This document shows, one piece after another, positions 6,997-12,620 of a stretch of DNA of 17,704 nt. The notes below the pieces were generated by a model. That model was not told the DNA's origin, made no database searches, and saw only the letters and a list, made by a program, of their open reading frames with translations. How positions within the stretch are numbered: the stretch's first letter is position 1; the number at the start of each line of letters is the position of its first letter. Source of the stretch: JALYUA01 sp038229875 (GTDB taxonomy: Bacteria > Acidobacteriota > Thermoanaerobaculia > UBA5066 > Gp7-AA6); contig JBBROA010000088.1 of the NCBI GenBank assembly GCA_038229875.1, positions 1 to 17,704 of the forward strand, read 5' to 3'. A program made the translations under genes and the position numbers.

Positions 6997-9197
6997 AGAA
7001 GCGCTCCGGCCCTGCGCGGCTCTCCCCGCCGCCAGAGAACGAGGATCCAGACCAGTGCGACGACGCTCAGCGCGGCGCCCGCGTAAAACGCGACCGGGCG
7101 GTACGTGAACACGACGCGGTGAGGACCGGCGGATAGCGCCACTGCGCGAAAGACGCCGTCCGCGCGCAGGATCCGGACGGGCTTTCCATCGGTCTCGGCC
7201 CGCCATCCGGGAGCGGCGACGTCCGTCAGCACGAGAATCCCGGCGCCGTCCGCGTGGACTTCGGCGGTGATCTTCTCGGGCCGGTCTTCGGACATCCGCG
7301 CGAGCAGAAACCCTCCGCGTCCCGACCCTTCGAGGGGCGTGGGCGCCGGCTCCTCCTCCAGGAAGACGTTGCGGGACCAGTCGGTCTCGCCGCGCGCGCG
7401 GCGATCCCACGCGCGCTGCGGGTCGCGCTCGAGCGTGAACCCGCGGACGAACGAGAGCCGCGGCCGATACGGATTGATCGGGGCGCGATAGAAATCTCCG
7501 ATCCGCCGCGAGCCCATGTCCTGCGGGAGATAGGTCGTCCAGAGCACGCGAGCGCTGGCGGACCCGGCCGTCCGCTGGAGGTCCCGGGCGCCGTCGATCG
7601 CGTCGGTGATGCGGCGCGCGGCGGCAGTGGCGAGCGGCGAAGCGGTGCGCACGGTTCTCACGCCCTCGAGAAGGTTCGTGTAGCCGACCAGAGCCTCCCG
7701 CTGCCGGCGCAGCGTCGACGCGCCGTAATCGCTCTCCGTGAGCACGCGCGGGACGAGCGCGCCCATCGGCGGCGTCAGGACGCGTCCCGAAATCCCGGCG
7801 AGAAACGCGACGGGCTCTGGCCGGCGGCGAATCTCCGCCTCCGAAGCGAAGCGGAAGAGACCGCCCCCCGCGATCGCGAACGCCGCCGCCAGACAGAGCG
7901 CGGCGGCGGCCGGGAAAAACGCGGAGCGGCCGCCCCTGCCCTCCGGGAGAGCCGCCCCGGCCAGAAGCGCCGCGATTGCCGCGGCCTCGAGGAGGCGCGC
8001 CAGAGGCGAGGCCGGAGAGAGGAGGAGGATCGCCGCGGCGAAAACGGCCCCGGCGGCGAGGAACGCGCGGCGGCGGGCTTCGCTTGAAAACCGAAGGGCG
8101 TCCACCCCGAGGCCGGCGAGCGCGGCGAGCGCGAACGCCGCCGGAACGAGCGCCTTGGCCGGATAGCGGACCCGGTCGAGCGGCGGAACGCTCCGGAGGA
8201 GGGCGCCGACGGGTCCGGCGCTCGACAGAATGATCCCGGCGGCCGCAATCGCCGCGAGGGACCAGGCGAGGCTTCGCCGCTCCCGCTCCAGAAGCGCCGC
8301 CGCGGCGGCAATCAACGCCAGCGGTCCAAACGCGAGCGAGGGGAGGTACGTCGTTCCGCTGCCCTTCCTCCCCGCGCCGGCCGCCGAGGCGAGACCCGCC
8401 CACTCGACCGCGCCCGCGTCGCGCTCCGCAACCGGCAGTGGAACGCGCCGGTCCGACCCGGCCGCGAGCTGCGCAAAGGGCGCGAGAGCCCAGCCCGCGA
8501 GCGCAAGACCGAGCAGAGTGGCCGCGCCGGCCCGGGCGGTCCTGCGGGGCGGTGGCGCGTCGTAACCGCCGTCAGCCGCCGGGCGTGAGCGCCAGGAAAA
8601 CAGCAGAACGAGCAGAAGGGTGGCGCCGGAGATCTCGGGGCTTCCCGCCATCGCCTGGAGCCCAATGACGGCGGCGAGCCCGACACGCTCGCGGCGGCGG
8701 CGAAGCCCGGACCGCGCGAGTGCTACGGCGGCGGGCAGCCAGGCGTACGCGCCGAAGTGGTTCCAGTATGCGGAGAGCGAGGCCGCAAAGCCGGAGGCGG
8801 CGAAGAGCAGCGCTCCGACCGCCGCGCCGGCCTCCGAAACCGCCTCCTCGCGAAGGAAGCGCCACATCCCCCAGACCGCGACGGCGAAATGGAAGAGCAG
8901 GAAGAGACCCCCGGCGAGGGCCGGGCCGGGGAGCAGAAAGAAAAAGTCCGGCGGATAGAAGACTCCGGACTGGAGATTCGCGAGCCACGGCTCGCCGGCG
9001 CCGGAGAGCGGATTCCACAGCGGCAGCTCGCGCGCGCGCAGCCGGTCGGCCGTGTAGAGCTTCAGCGGATAGAAGAAGTCTCCCTGGTCACGAAACGAGG
9101 GCGCCTGCCGAAGGGCGAGCGCCGGAAAGAGCCAGAGGACCGGAGGGAAAAGGGCGGACACCCCGAGAAGAGCGCCCGTCCATCGCCGGGCGGTCAC
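6993..9197 (-). CDS. YfhO-type polytopic membrane protein (GT-C-like), first copy
   Basis: A 734-residue membrane protein with many predicted helices (the first at about 8-28, the last near 704-724), a first extracytoplasmic loop carrying RDQGDFFYPLKLY and LPLWNP (about 36-62), a conserved DRVRYPAK segment (341-348) and a soluble C-terminal domain ending in a PGWRAETDGKPV and HRVVFTYRP pattern. This architecture matches the YfhO family. In Bacillus and Listeria, YfhO/GtlB proteins transfer sugars to lipoteichoic acid using lipid-linked donors. The substrate in a Gram-negative setting is unknown. It lies 30 bp after pilin 3 and overlaps pilD by 4 bp, so it probably belongs to a pilin 3-yfhO-pilD unit and could modify pilin or another envelope glycan; this is inference. 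The start is GTG at 9197, with no clear Shine-Dalgarno. It shares its architecture with the second YfhO-type gene at 12617-14956. Confidence 0.85.
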   Translation of the reverse strand: MTARRWTGALLGVSALFPPVLWLFPALALRQAPSFRDQGDFFYPLKLYTADRLRARELPLWNPLSGAGEPWLANLQSGVFYPPDFFFLLPGPALAGGLFLLFHFAVAVWGMWRFLREEAVSEAGAAVGALLFAASGFAASLSAYWNHFGAYAWLPAAVALARSGLRRRRERVGLAAVIGLQAMAGSPEISGATLLLVLLFSWRSRPAADGGYDAPPPRRTARAGAATLLGLALAGWALAPFAQLAAGSDRRVPLPVAERDAGAVEWAGLASAAGAGRKGSGTTYLPSLAFGPLALIAAAAALLERERRSLAWSLAAIAAAGIILSSAGPVGALLRSVPPLDRVRYPAKALVPAAFALAALAGLGVDALRFSSEARRRAFLAAGAVFAAAILLLSPASPLARLLEAAAIAALLAGAALPEGRGGRSAFFPAAAALCLAAAFAIAGGGLFRFASEAEIRRRPEPVAFLAGISGRVLTPPMGALVPRVLTESDYGASTLRRQREALVGYTNLLEGVRTVRTASPLATAAARRITDAIDGARDLQRTAGSASARVLWTTYLPQDMGSRRIGDFYRAPINPYRPRLSFVRGFTLERDPQRAWDRRARGETDWSRNVFLEEEPAPTPLEGSGRGGFLLARMSEDRPEKITAEVHADGAGILVLTDVAAPGWRAETDGKPVRILRADGVFRAVALSAGPHRVVFTYRPVAFYAGAALSVVALVWILVLWRRGEPRRAGALL

Positions 9198-9227
9198 CCG
9201 CGGGAGCTCAGAAGCGGGGAACGAAGC

Positions 9228-9710
9228 TCACTGCTGCACGCCTTCCGGCCACTGCACGAACGTCCCGTTGGTGAACAGGATGTCGTCGTTGAAGTCGGTC
9301 GTCGTGCCGCAGGTGATCGTGGCAGCAGCCGTCTTGTCACGCCCATAGCTCCGGATGTTGTATTTCGCAAACCCGTTGTTCACGTTGTACACCATGAAGT
9401 CGGCCCAGCCGTCCCGCACGGGAGCCATGGCGATGTAGGTCGGGGTGAGGCGGGTGAAGGAGGTCGCAGACAGCTGCACTCCCGCGTCCGTGTAGATGCC
9501 GGCGTCGCAGGCGGCCGAGGGAAAGTCGCTGTTGTCCACGTGGTACGCCTCGATTGCGGTCGCGAGCGCGCGCATGTCGCTCATCGTTCTCTTCTGCCTG
9601 GCCCGCTGAACGGCGTTCAAGAGGTTCGGGATGGCAATCGCGGCCAGGATCCCGATGATCGCGATCACGATCAGGAGCTCGATCAAGGTAAATCCACGTT
9701 GTTTTTTCAT
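9228..9710 (-). CDS. Type IV prepilin / GspG-like pilin 3 (divergent copy)
   Basis: A 160-residue prepilin. The leader MKKQRG is cut before FTLIE (Glu at +5), followed by the hydrophobic helix ELLIVIAIIGILAAIAIPNL that packs in the pilus core. The globular part has a probable disulfide pair, C68 and C134, and ends in FVQWPEGVQQ. It aligns with the two upstream pilins along its whole length (same AVQRxxQKRTMSDMRALATAIEAY helix, same CGTTTDFNDDI segment) but differs at many surface positions and is 2 residues shorter. The ATG at 9710 lies 3 nt after the U-tract of an intrinsic terminator. The only Shine-Dalgarno-like AGGA is inside that terminator stem, 14 nt upstream, so expression is probably low. 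It could be a minor pilin or an alternative subunit. A pseudopilin of a type II secretion system is possible, but the pilT/pilD setting favours T4P. Confidence 0.93.
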   Translation of the reverse strand: MKKQRGFTLIELLIVIAIIGILAAIAIPNLLNAVQRARQKRTMSDMRALATAIEAYHVDNSDFPSAACDAGIYTDAGVQLSATSFTRLTPTYIAMAPVRDGWADFMVYNVNNGFAKYNIRSYGRDKTAAATITCGTTTDFNDDILFTNGTFVQWPEGVQQ

Positions 9711-9713
9711 TCT

Positions 9714-9746
9714 AAAAAAAACGGTCCTGACCGGAGTCAGGACCGT
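9714..9746 (-). terminator. Intrinsic terminator between pilin 2 and pilin 3
   Basis: Read on the minus strand, ACGGTCCTGA (9746-9737), a 6-nt loop, and TCAGGACCGT (9730-9721) form a perfect 10-bp stem, followed by a run of T to 9714 (8 T counting the last stem base). It starts 24 nt after the pilin 2 stop codon and ends 3 nt before the pilin 3 start codon. It should end most transcripts from the pilin 2 promoter and lower expression of pilin 3 and the genes behind it. The plus-strand reading lacks a good U-tract. Confidence 0.92.
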
Positions 9747-9770
9747 TTCCCCTTGCTCGAAAGGAGCGAG

Positions 9771-10259
9771 TTACTGCTGGCTGCCTTCCGGCCACTGGAG
9801 GAAGGTGCCGTTTCCGTAAATGATGTCGTCGTTGAAGTCCGTCGTCGTGCCGCAGGTGACCGTGCCGGAGAGGGCGCCACCGTTGCGCCCCGCGCTCGCC
9901 ACGTTGTAGTTGTTGTGCGGAGCGTCAACGCTGAAGAACATGAACCGGCCCCAGCCGTCCTGTTTGGGCGGCTGCGCGATGTAGGTCGGGGACAGACGCG
10001 TGAAGGAGCCCGTCGTCAGAGCTGTGCCCGCCGTCGTGTACAGACCCGTGGCGCACGCCGCGTCGGGATACACGTTGTTGTCGACCGCGTACGCCTCGAT
10101 CGCCGTCGCCAGGGCGCGCATATCCGACATCGTCCGCTTCTGCTTACCGCGCTGCACCGCATTCAACAGATTCGGAATGGCGATCGCCGCCAGGATGCCG
10201 ATGATCGCGATGACGATCAGCAGCTCGATCAGGGTAAAACCGGATTCCCGCTTTTTCAT
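9771..10259 (-). CDS. Type IV prepilin / GspG-like pilin 2
   Basis: A 162-residue prepilin. The leader MKKRESG is followed by FTLIE (cleavage after G7, Glu at +5 of the mature protein), a hydrophobic N-terminal helix, an amphipathic helix through about residue 60 and a globular domain with C69 and C136 as a likely disulfide pair. The segment 72-92 is rich in Thr/Ser (TTAGTALTTGSFTRLSPT), a plausible exposed or modified loop. It differs from pilin 1 at only four residues (A121, A123, N126, D141 here; S, T, D, N there). A strong Shine-Dalgarno AGGAGA lies 6 nt before the ATG at 10259. The gene has its own sigma-54-like promoter and its own terminator, so it can be transcribed alone. Its N-terminus alone would also allow a T2SS major pseudopilin, but the promoter type and pil neighbours favour a T4P subunit. 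Confidence 0.95.
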   Translation of the reverse strand: MKKRESGFTLIELLIVIAIIGILAAIAIPNLLNAVQRGKQKRTMSDMRALATAIEAYAVDNNVYPDAACATGLYTTAGTALTTGSFTRLSPTYIAQPPKQDGWGRFMFFSVDAPHNNYNVASAGRNGGALSGTVTCGTTTDFNDDIIYGNGTFLQWPEGSQQ

Positions 10260-10317
10260 GGAGATTCTCCTGTTCTTCGGTTTCGGCTGAGTTCTGTTTC
10301 AGGCTCGCCAGGGGAAT

Positions 10318-10333
10318 TGCAATCGCAAGGCCA
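10318..10333 (-). promoter_or_regulatory. Sigma-54 (RpoN) type -24/-12 promoter of pilin 2
   Basis: The minus strand reads TGGCCTTGCGATTGCA, matching the sigma-54 consensus TGGC-N7-TTGCW with exact spacing. The predicted transcription start is near 10307, giving a leader of about 48 nt before the ATG at 10259. pilA genes in several Proteobacteria are driven by sigma-54 with PilR, which fits the PilS-like kinase in this window. Confidence 0.8.
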
Positions 10334-10347
10334 GAGCTGTTTCCCTG

Positions 10348-10373
10348 TTAACCCTCCTGTTTCGAATGTTTAC
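10348..10373 (-). promoter_or_regulatory. Candidate activator site upstream of the pilin 2 promoter
   Basis: On the minus strand, GTAAAC (10373-10368) and GTTAA (10352-10348) are separated by 15 nt, so two GTWAA half-sites start 21 bp apart, two helical turns. The block ends 14 nt before the -24 element and is centred near -53. The same arrangement precedes pilin 1. Binding of a PilR-like activator is inferred. Confidence 0.45.
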
Positions 10374-10500
10374 CCGCTGCCGGTCGCCGACCAGGACGGA
10401 AACTTGTCACAGCCCCGCCGGGTCCCCTGACGCTTCCGGGCACCGGGCCCCTTCCTCGCGGCTCGGGGTTGCCCGACTCGGAGCGAAGCGGCGGCACGCC

Positions 10501-10538
10501 AAAAAATCGAAACCCGCACCCGCGCGAGCGGGTACGGG
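10501..10538 (-). terminator. Intrinsic terminator after pilin 1
   Basis: On the minus strand an 11-bp stem with one mismatch is formed by CCCGTACCCGC (10538-10528) and GCGGGTGCGGG (10523-10513), with a 4-nt loop. It is followed by TTTCGATTTTTT (10512-10501). It lies 27 nt after the pilin 1 stop and would separate pilin 1 from pilin 2 transcription. Confidence 0.85.
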
Positions 10539-10565
10539 CTTTCTAAGAAGCGCCGAGGGGATCGG

Positions 10566-11054
10566 TTACTGCTGGCTGCCTTCCGGCCACTGGAGGAACG
10601 TGCCGTTGCCGTAGATGATGTCGTCGTTGAAATTCGTGGTCGTGCCGCAGGTGACCGTGCCGGAGAGGGCGCCACCGTCGCGACCCGTGCTCGACACGTT
10701 GTAGTTGTTGTGCGGAGCGTCAACGCTGAAGAACATGAACCGGCCCCAGCCGTCCTGCTTGGGCGGCTGCGCGATGTAGGTCGGGGACAGACGCGTGAAC
10801 GAGCCGGTCGTCAGAGCCGTGCCCGCCGTCGTGTAGAGACCCGTGGCGCACGCCGCGTCGGGATACACGTTATTGTCGACCGCGTACGCCTCGATCGCCG
10901 TCGCCAGGGCGCGCATGTCCGACATCGTCCGCTTCTGCTTGCCGCGCTGCACCGCATTCAACAGATTCGGAATGGCGATCGCCGCCAGGATGCCGATGAT
11001 CGCGATGACGATCAGCAACTCGATCAGGGTAAAACCGGATTCCCGCTTTTTCAT
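10566..11054 (-). CDS. Type IV prepilin / GspG-like pilin 1
   Basis: A 162-residue prepilin with leader MKKRESG, cleavage before FTLIE, and the same layout as pilin 2 (likely disulfide C69-C136, Thr/Ser-rich loop 72-92, C-terminus WPEGSQQ). The ATG at 11054 is chosen over an in-frame ATG at 11117 because it starts exactly at the class III leader peptide and has TGGAG 5 nt upstream, downstream of the predicted transcription start near 11090. By hand alignment about 19 of 489 bases differ from pilin 2, giving four amino-acid changes, all within residues 121-141. The gene has its own sigma-54-like promoter and terminator. It is probably a major pilin; whether pilins 1 and 2 are assembled together or used alternately cannot be told. 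Confidence 0.95.
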   Translation of the reverse strand: MKKRESGFTLIELLIVIAIIGILAAIAIPNLLNAVQRGKQKRTMSDMRALATAIEAYAVDNNVYPDAACATGLYTTAGTALTTGSFTRLSPTYIAQPPKQDGWGRFMFFSVDAPHNNYNVSSTGRDGGALSGTVTCGTTTNFNDDIIYGNGTFLQWPEGSQQ

Positions 11055-11100
11055 TGAGGCTCCATTTCTTTTCGGACCTGTTAACGTTACGACGTGAAAG

Positions 11101-11116
11101 AGCAAGCGCGGGGCCA
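11101..11116 (-). promoter_or_regulatory. Sigma-54 (RpoN) type -24/-12 promoter of pilin 1
   Basis: The minus strand reads TGGCCCCGCGCTTGCT, again TGGC-N7-TTGCW with exact spacing. The predicted transcription start is near 11090, giving a leader of about 36 nt. The in-frame ATG at 11117 lies just upstream of this promoter, which supports the start at 11054. Confidence 0.8.
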
Positions 11117-11131
11117 CGAAGGAAGAGTGGC

Positions 11132-11157
11132 TTAACTCCTGCTTCTGGTGAGTTTAC
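11132..11157 (-). promoter_or_regulatory. Candidate activator site upstream of the pilin 1 promoter
   Basis: GTAAAC (11157-11152) and GTTAA (11136-11132) lie on the minus strand with the same 15-nt spacing as at pilin 2, 15 nt before the -24 element and centred near -54. The inner 15 nt differ largely from the pilin 2 copy, so conservation is confined to the half-sites. The activator is unknown; a PilR-like protein is the natural candidate. Confidence 0.45.
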
Positions 11158-11192
11158 GTATCCGGCGGGAACGCCGCGGAGGCCGCAAACTG

Positions 11193-12620
11193 TCAGGGTG
11201 CGGGCTGCGCTGGTGACAATTTTTTGCCTGGGGTAAATGCGAACTCCTCGAGGACATCGCCGAAGAGAAGAACCCCGTTCAGGTAGTCCCGCAGGTAGAT
11301 CCGCTCGTCGTTGCCGTGCCGGCGGGCCGTGTCCGTAATGTTCATCGGGATCGGCGAGTATCCGTACGCCGCGATGTTCGCGCGCCGGAAGTGGATCGAA
11401 GTCGTCACGCCTCCGAACATCGGCATCGGGCCGAAGGGGGTCCCCGGGTAGCGGTCGGCCGTCACCTGGAGAAGCAGGCGCGTGAACGGAGTGGGGTAGG
11501 GGCTCGCGGTGGTGGCGCCGCTCGAGAAGTCGGTGACGATTTCCACTCCGAGATCCCGGGCCTGCCGGCGCATCGCGTCGAGGTACGGGTCCGGCGCGAC
11601 ACCCGGAGGAGTCGAGACCACGACGTAACAGCGAAGGCCGGGCGGCTTCGAGGCCGGATAGGCGTAGATCTCCGACCAGTGCACCCGGGATTCGAGGAAG
11701 CTGCCGTACCGGTCCGGCAGCATCGCGAGCTCCCTCGGATCGCGGCGAACGCGGTCCAGGTGCCGGAGCGGGTCCGTGTACGGATGGGACAGGTGATTGG
11801 CGAGGATCTCAAAGGCGTCGACGACGTGGGGGTGCGGCGCGACCGGTTCCCCGGGGAGTTTCCTCCAGCTCTTTACGAGCTGCTGCAGCGGCTCCTTCTC
11901 GCCGGCCTGGAACTGCAGAAGTCCGTACCCCGCCTGCACCGTCTCCAGGCCCCAGTACCGGACGTCCCGCAGGATCATCTCGTTCGTTCCACCCTCGTTC
12001 AAGACGGCCGAGACGCCCGCGAACCAGTCGCTCCTGTTCTCGAGGAGCCAGCGGCTGCCCCACTTTTGCCCTCCCTCCTCGTCGGCCTCCCCCAGAAACA
12101 GGATGTCCGATGCGGGCACGATCCCGTGCCGTTTCAAGTGCCGCATCGCGAGGGCCTGGGCGAGACCGAGGGATTTCATGTCGAAGGCCCCGCGTCCGTA
12201 GAGGAATCCCTGCCGGATCGTTCCGTCGAAGGGCTGCGCCTCCTTCCATCCGGTCGGGTACACGTCGGCGACGTCCACGTGATTTAAGAGCAGAAGCGCT
12301 CCCTCGCGGCTCCTGCCCGGCAGGCGCGCCAGGATGTTGCAACGCCCGGGGGCGGGACAAACGATCTCGGTCGGGATGCCGTCGCATTCGAAGAACCGGC
12401 GGAGGAATTCGACGCCCTCGCTCTCCCCTTTTCCGGCGGTCGTCTCAATGCGGATGTAGTCCCGCAAAAGGGCCACCGGCTCTTCCCGGAGCCATTCCTC
12501 GGCCGGACGCTTCAAGTCCGCCGCCATCGCGCGCGTCAAGGCCGGCGGCATGCTCTTACGGCAGGCCGACATCAGTGCGGCGGCGGCGATCAGCACGGCC
12601 ACGGCCCGGCGTGTCGTCAT
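11193..12620 (-). CDS. M20-family metallopeptidase, probable lipoprotein
   Basis: A 475-residue zinc peptidase of the M20 (carboxypeptidase G2 / PM20D1-like) family. The N-terminus is a signal peptide ending in LMSAC, a lipobox-like site with C20 as the lipidated residue, so it is probably anchored in the periplasm. Metal and catalytic motifs are present: NHVDV (H114, D116), GRGAFDMKS (D147), GEADEEGG (catalytic/metal E181 and E182), and HGNDERI (H435) near the C-terminus. The GGVTTSIHFRR segment (403-413) precedes it as in family members. It is expected to hydrolyse a peptide or N-acyl amino-acid bond; the substrate cannot be deduced. The ATG at 12620 overlaps the stop of the second YfhO-type gene (ATGA), with an AGGA a few bases upstream. 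The frame remains open upstream to 14327, but that stretch is shadow over the membrane protein gene. Its function with a YfhO-type partner is not obvious. Confidence 0.92.
   Translation of the reverse strand: MTTRRAVAVLIAAAALMSACRKSMPPALTRAMAADLKRPAEEWLREEPVALLRDYIRIETTAGKGESEGVEFLRRFFECDGIPTEIVCPAPGRCNILARLPGRSREGALLLLNHVDVADVYPTGWKEAQPFDGTIRQGFLYGRGAFDMKSLGLAQALAMRHLKRHGIVPASDILFLGEADEEGGQKWGSRWLLENRSDWFAGVSAVLNEGGTNEMILRDVRYWGLETVQAGYGLLQFQAGEKEPLQQLVKSWRKLPGEPVAPHPHVVDAFEILANHLSHPYTDPLRHLDRVRRDPRELAMLPDRYGSFLESRVHWSEIYAYPASKPPGLRCYVVVSTPPGVAPDPYLDAMRRQARDLGVEIVTDFSSGATTASPYPTPFTRLLLQVTADRYPGTPFGPMPMFGGVTTSIHFRRANIAAYGYSPIPMNITDTARRHGNDERIYLRDYLNGVLLFGDVLEEFAFTPGKKLSPAQPAP

Larger units (their letters stand above)
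10260..10565 (-). other. Intergenic region between pilin 1 and pilin 2
   Basis: This 306-bp gap holds, read on the minus strand, the pilin 1 terminator (10501-10538), an unremarkable GC-rich stretch of about 125 bp, the GTAAAC-N15-GTTAA block (10373-10348), the sigma-54-like promoter (10333-10318) and a leader of about 48 nt with the pilin 2 Shine-Dalgarno. I see no gene in it. It is not similar to the region upstream of pilin 1 outside the promoter elements, although the two coding regions are nearly identical. Confidence 0.7.

Noticed and set aside
6997..8403. Upstream extension of the PilD frame to 731 codons
   Set aside because: The extra part is Arg/Gly/Ala-rich shadow over the YfhO-type gene. 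The GTG at 6996 has a Shine-Dalgarno and the normal PilD N-terminus.
10260..10271. GGAG-AAT-CTCC pairing that could hide the pilin 2 Shine-Dalgarno
   Set aside because: A 4-bp stem with a 3-nt loop is too weak to claim as a regulatory structure.
8757..10430. Plus-strand open frame of 557 codons across the YfhO-type and pilin genes
   Set aside because: It contains internally repeated segments only because it is antisense to the duplicated pilins; it has no independent protein signal.
11163..11176. CGGCG-GGAA-CGCCG hairpin after the M20 stop, as a terminator
   Set aside because: The stem is only 5 bp and no T-tract follows on the minus strand.
11055..11192. A c-di-GMP or cGAMP riboswitch in the pilin leaders
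   Set aside because: The predicted leaders are only about 36 and 48 nt, and I see none of the conserved GEMM core bases.
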